This document shows, piece after piece, positions 25,424-33,062 of a stretch of DNA of 64,000 nucleotides (the stretch's first letter is position 1; each line of letters starts with the position of its first letter). Position numbers and translations under genes: made by a program. The stretch lies in the NCBI RefSeq assembly GCF_025244925.1, contig NZ_CP104275.1, positions 1,798,001-1,862,000 of the forward strand. Direction: 5' to 3'. The notes under the pieces were generated by a model. It had not been told where the DNA came from. It saw only the letters and a program-made list of their open reading frames with translations, and ran no database searches. The stretch comes from Arthrobacter zhaoxinii (GTDB taxonomy: Bacteria > Actinomycetota > Actinomycetes > Actinomycetales > Micrococcaceae).

Positions 25424-26227
25424 GTGAACCTCCAGTACCTGCAGTCTGCCGACGATCCGCGCGTTTCCGACTACACCTCCCTTACGGACACATCCCTGAG
25501 GAAGCGCCGCGAGCCGGAGGAGGGCATGTACATTGCCGAATCCTCCAAGGTCCTGCGCCGCGCCGTCGACGCCGGCCACCGTCCGCGGTCCTTCTTCCTG
25601 GCCGAGAAGTGGCTTCCGGACCTGCAGGACATCCTGGACCGTTTTCCGGAGGTGCCCGCTTTTGTAGGCACCGCCGAGGTGCTCGAGGAAATCACCGGTT
25701 TCCACCTGCACCGCGGCGCCCTGGCGGCCATGGAGCGGCCCGCCCCGCTGGATTTGTCCCGGCTGCTGGCCTCGTCCCGCCGCATCGCCGTGCTCGAAGA
25801 CATCGTGGACCACACCAATATCGGCGCCATCTTCCGCTCGGCCGCGGCCCTGCAGGTGGATGCCGTCCTCGTCACACCGCGGTGCGCGGATCCGCTGTAC
25901 CGCCGCGCCATCCGGGTGAGCATGGGTACCGTGTTCCAGGTTCCCTGGGTGCGCCTGACGGACTGGCCCGGGCAGCTGGAGCAGCTGCGGGACGCCGGCT
26001 TCGTGACTGCTGCCCTGGCCCTGCGCGAGGATTCCCTGACCCTGGATGAACTCAGCGCCCGCCGCGACGAGCGCCTTGCCCTCGTCCTTGGCACCGAAGG
26101 CGACGGCCTGGCCGAAACCACCCTTGCCGGCGTCGATCTGGCCGTACGTATCCCGATGAGCGGCGGCGTCGATTCGCTGAACGTGGCTGCCGCCAGCGCC
26201 GTGGCTTTCTGGGAGTGCCGCCCCTAA
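25424..26227 (+). CDS. TrmH/SpoU family RNA methyltransferase
   Basis: 267-residue SPOUT methyltransferase that likely 2'-O-methylates a ribose in rRNA or tRNA. The N-terminal third is a substrate-binding region (YIAESSKVLRRAVDAG). The SpoU core has motif 1 DHTNIGAIFRSA, motif 2 LVLGTEGDGLA and motif 3 IPMSGGVDSLNVAAASAVAFWE, which form the trefoil knot and SAM site. GTG start, with the preceding ABC gene ending 15 nt upstream. Target site unknown. Confidence 0.92.
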   Translation: MNLQYLQSADDPRVSDYTSLTDTSLRKRREPEEGMYIAESSKVLRRAVDAGHRPRSFFLAEKWLPDLQDILDRFPEVPAFVGTAEVLEEITGFHLHRGALAAMERPAPLDLSRLLASSRRIAVLEDIVDHTNIGAIFRSAAALQVDAVLVTPRCADPLYRRAIRVSMGTVFQVPWVRLTDWPGQLEQLRDAGFVTAALALREDSLTLDELSARRDERLALVLGTEGDGLAETTLAGVDLAVRIPMSGGVDSLNVAAASAVAFWECRP

Positions 26228-26322
26228 AGCGCCCGGGCAGCCCGCTGCCCTTACCCTGCAGCCGCCCGGGTGCCAGACTGTGGCCAGTCACCCACCCCTT
26301 TGAGGATGCCAGCGGAGCTGCC

Positions 26323-27222
26323 ATGGAATCCCGTGCAAGGACCCGGCCAGGAAAGCTCCTGGCGCTGTGCACGGGATTGCTGCTGACCGTTTCGGCCTGC
26401 GGTCCCACCGCGCAGCAGCTGCAGGAACGGGAGGCCTCCGCGTCGGCGTCGCCATCCGGTACCCGGACCGTTCCGACAGCACCGTCCCGCAGCGCCGTTC
26501 CCTCGCCGCCGCCGTCGCCGCCCGTTTCCGAACCGGCCGCTCCACCGCGTGTGGGCGTCACGGGCAGCCAGACCGGGATGCCGCAGCCGGTCCAGGACTC
26601 CTGCCAATGGCTGCTTCGCCGGGATCCGGAGCCGATGTCAGGTGCAGAAGCGGGGGCCTGCGTCTCCGCGGCCATGGCCGCAGGGGAGGGAGGCATCCAG
26701 ACCCTGCAGACCGAAACCAGCTGGCTTCCCGCCGGCACCTACAGCGTCCGGTTCGCCACCGCTCCGGGTTTCGCCATGACCCTGCAGGGCATGGATGAGG
26801 ACCTGGCCGTGAACATCCGGGATGGAAAGCGGGTGCTGCGGAAAAACGGCAAGGACATTTCCGCGGATCCGAAAGGCTCGGCCGAAGCGGCCTATGCCGC
26901 GGTCCTCGCCGACGCCGCCGAGTTGACGGTGCGGCCGGAAAAACTCGCCGCACTGCTCGCACCGGCGGCAGAGGTGGCGGTTCGGTACGGGGCGGTCCTG
27001 GAGGGGGAGGCATACACACAGATCAGCGGCAGCTTTGACACCGCGGACACCGGACCGGTGAGCGGACAGGAACCGGACTCATCCGCTGTGCTGCCGGCGG
27101 GTTCGTTCTCGCTCTATCTGGACGACTACTACCGGCCCGTCCGGATCGAGATCTCCGGGCTGAACCAGGGGATCACCTCGACCATCACCGCGGTCAATGC
27201 GCAGTGGGGAACCCGCCCGTAA
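26323..27222 (+). CDS. Putative lipoprotein
   Basis: 299 residues, no family recognised. N-terminal signal with Arg/Lys, a hydrophobic stretch and lipobox LTVSAC near residue 22-27, so the mature protein should be lipid-anchored outside the membrane. A Ser/Pro/Ala-rich linker (about 30-75) leads to a globular domain with a Cys near 90 and another near 115. The later region (GAVLEGEAYTQISGSFDTAD, SFSLYLDDYYRPVRIEI) resembles the beta-strand layout of LppX/LprG-type lipoproteins, but this is only an impression. ATG 26323 is fixed by the signal peptide. Confidence 0.78.
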   Translation: MESRARTRPGKLLALCTGLLLTVSACGPTAQQLQEREASASASPSGTRTVPTAPSRSAVPSPPPSPPVSEPAAPPRVGVTGSQTGMPQPVQDSCQWLLRRDPEPMSGAEAGACVSAAMAAGEGGIQTLQTETSWLPAGTYSVRFATAPGFAMTLQGMDEDLAVNIRDGKRVLRKNGKDISADPKGSAEAAYAAVLADAAELTVRPEKLAALLAPAAEVAVRYGAVLEGEAYTQISGSFDTADTGPVSGQEPDSSAVLPAGSFSLYLDDYYRPVRIEISGLNQGITSTITAVNAQWGTRP

Positions 27223-27262
27223 ACACGCGCCGGACCGTTTCCTGCCGGGGAACGAAATGCGC

Positions 27263-27268
27263 TAGTAT
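27263..27268 (+). promoter_or_regulatory. Possible -10 box of rpmE2
   Basis: TAGTAT lies just upstream of the two leader hairpins. A -35 element is not clear. The position would give an mRNA leader of about 80 nt. Confidence 0.4.
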
Positions 27269-27276
27269 GGGTTGCT

Positions 27277-27335
27277 GGCCGAATGTACGGCCGATAAAGC
27301 TTTCAACCACACTGTGCCTGGCAAAATCCAGGCAC
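27277..27335 (+). ncRNA. Candidate L31 ribosomal leader
   Basis: Two hairpins in the untranslated leader of the L31 gene: GGCCG-AATGTA-CGGCC (27277-27292) and GTGCCTGG-CAAAAT-CCAGGCAC (27314-27335, perfect 8 bp), the latter ending 17 nt before the GTG start. Ribosomal protein genes are often autoregulated through such leaders, and L31 leader families are known in actinobacteria. Assignment to one of those families needs a covariance search. Confidence 0.5.
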
Positions 27336-27352
27336 CAAAAGAAGGTAAAACT

Positions 27353-27610
27353 GTGAAGTCTGATATCCACCCCAAGTATGCTCCGGTTGTCTTCCGTGAC
27401 CTCGCGTCCGACACCGCTTTCCTGACGGCCTCCACCGCCACCTCCTCCAAGACGATCGAGTGGGAAGACGGAAACACCTACCCGCTCATCGAGGTGGAAA
27501 TCTCCTCCGCATCGCACCCGTTCTACACGGGCAAGCAGCGCATCATGGACTCCGCCGGCCGCGTGGAGCGCTTCAACGCCCGCTTCAAGGGCTTCGGCGC
27601 CAAGAAGTAG
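27353..27610 (+). CDS. rpmE2: 50S ribosomal protein L31 type B
   Basis: 85-residue L31 of the zinc-independent (C-minus) type. It starts [19 protein letters not shown] and has FYTGKQR, as expected, with no cysteine at all, so the zinc-binding CXXC of the other type is absent. The GTG at 27353 follows AGAAGG at good spacing. In other bacteria such copies replace the zinc form under zinc limitation; I see no evident Zur box here. A terminator follows at once, so it is monocistronic. Confidence 0.94.
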   Translation: MKSDIHPKYAPVVFRDLASDTAFLTASTATSSKTIEWEDGNTYPLIEVEISSASHPFYTGKQRIMDSAGRVERFNARFKGFGAKK

Positions 27611-27639
27611 CAGTTCAGAAATACACAGCAGTACTTGGA

Positions 27640-27674
27640 GAAAGGTCCGCCGGCATCAGCCCGGCGGGCCTTTC
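27640..27674 (+). terminator. Intrinsic terminator of rpmE2
   Basis: GAAAGG-type stem: 27640-27653 pairs with 27661-27674 (GGCGGGCCTTTC side), with TTTCC at the end. It begins 30 nt after the rpmE2 stop. Confidence 0.75.
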
Positions 27675-27727
27675 CCTGTAAGGGGACCATCGGAGTCCCG
27701 GCACCGGTTCGGATCAGAGGAGTCATG

Positions 27728-28804
27728 ATGGCAAGCGCAGACAACAGCGGACGCCGGCACGGCGAATACAAAGTTCCCGGCGGCAAACTGGTTGTCGTGG
27801 ACCTGGATGTCCGTGACGGCCGGCTGGCCGATGTCTCCCTCGGCGGCGACTTCTTCCTGGAACCGGATGAAGCGCTCGGGGACATCAACGCCGCGCTTGA
27901 AGGGCTGCCTGCCGAGACGTCGTTCGGTGACATTGCCGCAGCGGTCCGTTCCGGGCTGTCGCCGGATGCGGTCCTCTTCGGTTTCTCGCCCGAGGCCGTA
28001 GCCACCACCGTGCGCCGCGCCCTGGGCAAGGCCACCGGTTGGGGCGACCACCAGTGGGAAATCATCCCGCCCACCCCGCTCTCCACGCACATGCACGTGG
28101 CGATGGACGAGGTCCTGGCGGAGGAAGTCGGTGCCGGCAAGCGCAATCCAACGCTCCGGTTCTGGGAATGGGAGTCGCCGTCCGTGGTGATCGGGAGCTT
28201 CCAGTCGCTGAAGAACGAAGTCGATCCCGAAGGGGCCCGGCGGCACGGGGTCACCGTGGTCCGCCGCATCACCGGTGGCGGTGCCATGTTCATGGAACAC
28301 GGCAACGCCATCACCTACTCCCTCTACGTTCCCCAGTCCCTGGTGGACGGGCTGAGCTTCGCGGATTCCTACCCCTTCCTGGATGCCTGGGTAATGGAGT
28401 CCTTGAAGAAGCTCGGCATTTCCGCCTGGTACGTTCCGCTGAACGACATGGCTACCGACCAGGGCAAGATCGGCGGTGCCGCCCAGAAGCGGTTCAGCAG
28501 CGGCGGGATGCTGCACCACGTCACCATGTCCTACAACATCGACGCCGACAAGATGGTGGAGGTGCTGCGGATCGGCAAGGAAAAGCTCTCGGATAAGGGC
28601 ACCACCAGCGCCAAGAAACGGGTGGACCCGCTCAAACGGCAGACCGGCCTCTCGCGCGAGGACATCATTGCCACCATGATGGACACCTTCGCCACACGGT
28701 ACGGCGCCGTGCCGGCCGGCATCAGCGACGAGGAGCTGGCCCTTGCGGAGCAGAAAGTCGCGGAAAAGTTTGACACCCCTGAGTGGCTGAAGCGCGTACC
28801 CTAA
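27728..28804 (+). CDS. Lipoate-protein ligase family protein, domains in swapped order
   Basis: 358 residues. The C-terminal two thirds (about 115-358) is a LplA/BPL-type ligase domain: MHVAMDEVLAEE, RRITGGGAMFMEHGNAITYS with the lipoate-binding loop, and the catalytic Lys247 in QGKIGGAAQKR followed by HHVTMSYNID. The first 100 residues (VPGGKLVVVDLDVRDGRL, FFLEPDEALGDIN) resemble the small accessory domain that follows the catalytic domain in E. coli LplA or is a separate protein (LplB) in some archaea. It should activate and attach lipoate to dehydrogenase E2 subunits. ATG 27728 is chosen for spacing from AGGAG; ATG 27725 is next to it. Confidence 0.85.
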   Translation: MASADNSGRRHGEYKVPGGKLVVVDLDVRDGRLADVSLGGDFFLEPDEALGDINAALEGLPAETSFGDIAAAVRSGLSPDAVLFGFSPEAVATTVRRALGKATGWGDHQWEIIPPTPLSTHMHVAMDEVLAEEVGAGKRNPTLRFWEWESPSVVIGSFQSLKNEVDPEGARRHGVTVVRRITGGGAMFMEHGNAITYSLYVPQSLVDGLSFADSYPFLDAWVMESLKKLGISAWYVPLNDMATDQGKIGGAAQKRFSSGGMLHHVTMSYNIDADKMVEVLRIGKEKLSDKGTTSAKKRVDPLKRQTGLSREDIIATMMDTFATRYGAVPAGISDEELALAEQKVAEKFDTPEWLKRVP

Positions 28805-28816
28805 GCCCCCGGCCTC

Positions 28817-28847
28817 CGGACCGCCGAGCTACCCCGGCGGCGGTCCG
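28817..28847 (+). terminator. Hairpin after the lipoate ligase gene
   Basis: Perfect 10-bp stem (28817-28826 with 28838-28847) with an 11-nt loop, 12 nt after the stop. No T run follows, and the -10 box of the next gene begins 7 nt later. Confidence 0.45.
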
Positions 28848-28853
28848 TAGGCC

Positions 28854-28859
28854 TACACT
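28854..28859 (+). promoter_or_regulatory. Leaderless-type -10 box
   Basis: TACACT (TANNNT) stands exactly 6 nt before the cupin ATG, so transcription should begin at the start codon. No ribosome-binding site is present. Confidence 0.55.
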
Positions 28860-28865
28860 GCGGAC

Positions 28866-29204
28866 ATGGAGAAAAAGTCGCTGACCGCCCTTGCCCGCCA
28901 ACATCTGGAAACCTCTCGGCAGGCGGCCAGCGGACGCAGCGCGTCGACCGTCTACGGCGGCCACGAGCACGTGCTGCGGCAGACAGTGATCGCCCTTCGG
29001 GCCGGGTTCGTGATGGACGAGCATGAAAATCCCGGCGAGGCCACTGTCTTTGTCCTCAAGGGCCGTGTGGCCCTGTCGGCAGAGGGCAACACCTGGGACG
29101 GCTCCGTCGGGGACCTGCTGATTGTTCCGCAGGCCCGGCACTCCGTCGAAGCGCTGGAAGACTCGGCCATCCTCCTCACCGTGGCCAAGCTGCAGCTGGC
29201 CTGA
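28866..29204 (+). CDS. Cupin domain protein
   Basis: 112-residue single-domain beta-barrel protein. The cupin core has RAGFVMDEHENPGEATVFVLKG in motif 1 position (it contains H and two E, the usual metal ligands) and GDLLIVPQARHSVEALEDS in motif 2 with the last His. Members bind metals or small ligands, or act as sensors; no substrate can be given. It converges on pepN with 9 nt between stops. Confidence 0.85.
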   Translation: MEKKSLTALARQHLETSRQAASGRSASTVYGGHEHVLRQTVIALRAGFVMDEHENPGEATVFVLKGRVALSAEGNTWDGSVGDLLIVPQARHSVEALEDSAILLTVAKLQLA

Positions 29205-29213
29205 CCGGCGGAC

Positions 29214-31835
29214 CTACAGGGCTGCCGCCTGGACGCGCAGGGACCGGAGCAGCTGGTCCTGCTGTTCAATGATGATCCGCCGCAGCGCCGCCGGAGCCCC
29301 GCGGTGCAGTTCCAGCCATTCCACCGACTTCTGCACCACGGGATGATCCGCCGGCACCAGGCCCTGCACCGCATCCTGGTGTCCCGGGTAGAGCCCGCCG
29401 ACCACACGGGAGGCCAGCTCGATGCTGCGCCCGGACCAGACCTCGGTGAGGGACGCGAAATAGTCCTCCAGGTATCCGTCCAGCAACTCGTGGCTGCCGA
29501 GGTTAAAGCCGGTAATCGTGGCCGAAAGCAGCTCGTTGGAGAGCGCATCGGAGTGCACCGAAGCCTGCCAGGCCGCGGCCTTGACGTCCGGATCGGGGAA
29601 TGCTGCGGCGGCGGTGGTGTGGCCCACCCGTCCCGACGCCGTGGTGTCGCGTGCCAGTTCCGCATCCAGTTCCGCGCGGGTGGCCGAGCCCGTTGCCGCC
29701 AGCGCGACCCAGAGGCGCCAGCGAAGGTCCGAATCGACGGCCAGGCCGTCGATCCCCGCACTGCCGTCCAGGAGGCCGCGCAGAAGTTCGTTGTGGGTGC
29801 CGGTGCGCCGTCCGGCTCCGGCGGCGGCCCGCGCCCAGATGATCTGCCGGTCGCTGCCGGGCGCCGCTGCCTTCAGTTCCTCGACGATATGCGCGGAGAA
29901 CTCCTCGCGCAGGCCGCCGCGGAGCGGTGCCGGTGCGTAGTACTCAATGGCGCTGAGGGCATTGTCCAGCAGCACCTGCAGCACGCCGGCACCGCTTTCC
30001 ACGGGCGTGACGCGCTGGACCAGGCGCACATAGTCCTTGGCGCTCAGGACTCCGTCGCGGACACTGTTCCACAGTGCCGACAGGGTGATGGCCCGGGCGA
30101 GGGGATCACTCAGCCGGTGGAGGGACTCCAGCAGCGTGGCCAGCGACGCGTCGTCGAAACGGATCTTGGCGTAGGTCAGGTCCTCGTCATTGAGCAGCAG
30201 CAGGGCCGGACGCTGCCGGCCGATCAGGTCAGGTACCTCGGTCCGGGAACCGTCAACGTCCAGTTCCACGCTGTCGGTGCGGGTCAGCGCGCCGGCGGCG
30301 TCGAAATCGTAGAGGCCGATGCGGAGGCGGTGCGGACGGGGGACCTGTTCGCCGCTGACCGGATCCGGAGCGTTCTGGCGGATGACCACGGAAGTGTAGG
30401 CGCCGGCGTCGTCGGTTTCCGTCTCCGGAACCAGGACCGGAACGCCGGCGGTCTGCAGCCACCGGCCGGACCACAGGGCCATGTCCCGGCCGGACGCCGT
30501 TTCGAGGGCGGCAAGGAGATCCGCGAGGGTGGTGTTGCCAAAGGCATGGGCCCGGAAGTATCCCCGGGCTGCTTCGATGAAGGTATCGAACCCGACGTAG
30601 GCCACGAGCTGCTTCAGCACGGAGGCACCCTTGGCGTAGGTGATCCCGTCAAAGTTCTGTTTTGCCGCTTCCAGGTTGGGGATGTCCGCAACGATGGGGT
30701 GTGTGGTGGGCAGCTGGTCCTGGACGTAGGCCCACGCCTTGCGCCGGTTGGCGAAGCTGACCCAGGAGTTGGTGAAGTCCGTGGCGCGGTCCACGGCGAG
30801 GGCGCCCATGAAGTCGGCGAAGGATTCCTTGAGCCACAGGTCGTCCCACCATTTCATGGTGACCAGGTCCCCGAACCACATGTGTGCCATCTCGTGCAGG
30901 ATGGTGTTGGCCCGGGCCTCGTACTGCGCCTCGGTGGCCCGGGACCGGAAGACGTACGCTTCGGTGAACGTCACCAGGCCGGGGTTTTCCATGGCGCCCA
31001 GGTTGTACTCCGGGACAAAGGCGGAGTCGTACTTGCCGAAGGGGTACGGGAAGTCAAAGAGTTCGTGGAAGTAGTCCAGCCCGCGCTTGGTCACGCCGAA
31101 GATGTTCTCCGGGTCGAAGTACTCGGCCAGGGAGGAGCGGCAGTAGGCGGCCAGGGGAACCCGCAGCTCCGAACCGTCCTCCAGCCGGCGGGACCACTCG
31201 TCGTCGGCCCGGTGGTAGGGACCGGCCAGCACCGAGGTGATGTAGGTGGAGATGCGCTGCGTGGGGGCGAAGTCCCAGCGGCTGAGCGTGCCGTCGCCCA
31301 GCGGCGTCCGCTGCGTTTCGGCACCGTTGGACGCCACTTCCCATCCGCTCGGCGCCGTCACGCTGAAGTGAAAGGCGGCCTTCAGGTCCGGCTGTTCAAA
31401 GTCCGCAAAGACACGGCGCGCGTCAGCGGGTTCGTACTGCGTGTAAAGGTAGGTACGCCCGTCCGCAGGGTCGCGGAACCGGTGCAGGCCTTCGCCACTG
31501 CGGCTGTAGAGGGCAGTGCCGTCCACGGTGACGGTGTTCTCTGCCTGCAGACCGGGCAGGTGGATCCGGGATTCGTCCACGGCCTCGGCCAGGTCCAGTT
31601 CGGTGCCGTTCAGGACAACGGAGGAGACCCCGTCGTGGATGAAGTCCAGGAACGTTTCCGCCCCCGGCTCCGAGCAGCTGAAGGCAATCGTGCTGCGGGT
31701 CCGGAAGCCCCTGGCACCGGGGTCCTCGGCGTTCCCCAGGTCCAGATGGACATCATAGGAGGTCACGGACAGCAGGCGGGAGCGCAGAGCGGCTTCATCA
31801 CGACTCAGGTTCTGGTTAGGCACCTGTTCATTCAA
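29214..31835 (-). CDS. pepN: Aminopeptidase N
   Basis: M1 family zinc aminopeptidase of the cytoplasm that removes N-terminal residues from peptides. 873 residues, the usual size. Substrate motif GAMENPGLVTF near residue 282, zinc motif HEMAHMWFGD near 311 with the third ligand Glu in WLKESFADF, and the large C-terminal ERAP1-like helical domain. It starts with TTG at 31835 (an ATG overlapping it is out of frame); GAAG stands upstream, and homology begins close by, so no long N-terminal part is missing. Confidence 0.94.
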   Translation of the reverse strand: MNEQVPNQNLSRDEAALRSRLLSVTSYDVHLDLGNAEDPGARGFRTRSTIAFSCSEPGAETFLDFIHDGVSSVVLNGTELDLAEAVDESRIHLPGLQAENTVTVDGTALYSRSGEGLHRFRDPADGRTYLYTQYEPADARRVFADFEQPDLKAAFHFSVTAPSGWEVASNGAETQRTPLGDGTLSRWDFAPTQRISTYITSVLAGPYHRADDEWSRRLEDGSELRVPLAAYCRSSLAEYFDPENIFGVTKRGLDYFHELFDFPYPFGKYDSAFVPEYNLGAMENPGLVTFTEAYVFRSRATEAQYEARANTILHEMAHMWFGDLVTMKWWDDLWLKESFADFMGALAVDRATDFTNSWVSFANRRKAWAYVQDQLPTTHPIVADIPNLEAAKQNFDGITYAKGASVLKQLVAYVGFDTFIEAARGYFRAHAFGNTTLADLLAALETASGRDMALWSGRWLQTAGVPVLVPETETDDAGAYTSVVIRQNAPDPVSGEQVPRPHRLRIGLYDFDAAGALTRTDSVELDVDGSRTEVPDLIGRQRPALLLLNDEDLTYAKIRFDDASLATLLESLHRLSDPLARAITLSALWNSVRDGVLSAKDYVRLVQRVTPVESGAGVLQVLLDNALSAIEYYAPAPLRGGLREEFSAHIVEELKAAAPGSDRQIIWARAAAGAGRRTGTHNELLRGLLDGSAGIDGLAVDSDLRWRLWVALAATGSATRAELDAELARDTTASGRVGHTTAAAAFPDPDVKAAAWQASVHSDALSNELLSATITGFNLGSHELLDGYLEDYFASLTEVWSGRSIELASRVVGGLYPGHQDAVQGLVPADHPVVQKSVEWLELHRGAPAALRRIIIEQQDQLLRSLRVQAAAL

Positions 31836-31869
31836 TCACTTCTTCACGGTCCCGGGCGGCCCCGGCAGC

Positions 31870-32916
31870 CTATCCGGCCAGCAGCACCGCCACTGCCAGC
31901 CCCAGGCACGAGATCAGCACCCATGAGGTCAAGGCGGCTGCCGCGGCGCGGACGCCCGAGGCGAGGAGCATCCGGACCCGGACGCCGGCGCCCAGCGCAA
32001 ACAGGGCGGCGGCAAAGAGGAGTTCCTGCAGTACTGCGGCGGCGTCCAGCGCCGCGTCGGGCAGCACACCCCAGGTGCGGACCAGGATCAGTGCGAGGAA
32101 GCCCAGGACGAACAGGGGGACCAGGGGCGGCCGCTTGCCGGCTGCGGAACCATTCGCCTCGGCGCGGCGGGCCAGCAGCCCTGCTGCTGCGGTCATCGGC
32201 GCCAGGAGCACTACGCGTGCCAGCTTCACGACGACGGCGGCGGCCAGCGCCGCGGTTCCTGCGGTCTGCGCCGTGGCCACTACCTGGCCGACGTCGTGCA
32301 CCGACGCTCCGGCCCAGGAGCCGAAAACCTCCGGAGGCAGGTTCAGGAGCCCTCCGGCCACCGGCAGCGCAGCAATGGCCAGGGTGCCGCAAAGCGTCAC
32401 GAGGGCTGCCGGGACCACCGTGTCTTCGGTGCGGGTCCTGCGGACGGCGGCCATCGCGCCGACGGCCGACACCCCGCAGATGGAGAATCCCGCAGCGATC
32501 AGCACCGGTTCGTCACCCGGGAGGCGGAACAGCCGGCAGATGGCGTAGGTCCCCGCGAACGCCGCCAGCACCAGCGCCACGATCAGCAGCAGTGCCGTCC
32601 AGCCCAGTCCCGCAATGTCGACCAGGGAGACCTTCAGCCCCAGCAGGACGATTCCGAGGCGCAGGAACTTGCGCGCAGCCAGGGCAAGGCCCGGTTTCCA
32701 GGCGCCCGCCGTCCGGGCCGCGGTGCCGGGCAGGTTCGCTGCCAGCAGGCCCAGGACAACCGCGGCCGTCAGGACAGGTACTGCGGGCAGGAGCAGATGC
32801 AGCAGGTAGGACACGACGACGGCGGCCGCCGCGGCCAGCAGCCCCGGAACAGTGCCGCGCAGGCGGACGGGCCGGGAGGACGGCCCGGGGGAGGAGCAAG
32901 CGGGGGAATCTGGCAC
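31870..32916 (-). CDS. YeiH family putative sulfate exporter
   Basis: 348-residue integral membrane protein with about ten hydrophobic segments, of the UPF0324/YeiH (PSE) family. Family blocks are GIVLLGLKVSLVDIAGLGW and FSICGVSAVGAMAAVRRTRTED (the GICGxSA-type motif). It is annotated widely as a sulfate exporter, with weak experimental support. GTG start. It lies upstream of pepN on the same strand with a gap of 34 bp. Confidence 0.86.
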   Translation of the reverse strand: MPDSPACSSPGPSSRPVRLRGTVPGLLAAAAAVVVSYLLHLLLPAVPVLTAAVVLGLLAANLPGTAARTAGAWKPGLALAARKFLRLGIVLLGLKVSLVDIAGLGWTALLLIVALVLAAFAGTYAICRLFRLPGDEPVLIAAGFSICGVSAVGAMAAVRRTRTEDTVVPAALVTLCGTLAIAALPVAGGLLNLPPEVFGSWAGASVHDVGQVVATAQTAGTAALAAAVVVKLARVVLLAPMTAAAGLLARRAEANGSAAGKRPPLVPLFVLGFLALILVRTWGVLPDAALDAAAVLQELLFAAALFALGAGVRVRMLLASGVRAAAAALTSWVLISCLGLAVAVLLAG

Positions 32917-33062
32917 GTCTACACCCTGCCGCAGTCGCGGCAGTTATCCAAAGCGGCCCGTCTTTCACTGCCGCCGGACGCCGTAGATCCGGTTGCCGTA
33001 CTGCGGGCCGCCCGTCCGTTGCTAGCATTGGGGCACCATCCTCAAGGAACCGGGAAGCACCC

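Noticed and set aside
29304..33062. Plus-strand frame open for 3.7 kb upstream of the cation ATPase, giving a continuous 2187-codon frame
   Set aside because: It runs antisense to pepN and yeiH, its translation is low-complexity Arg/Gly/Ala-rich text without domains, and the ATPase homology begins at the ATG at 33063. Long antisense frames are normal in GC-rich DNA.
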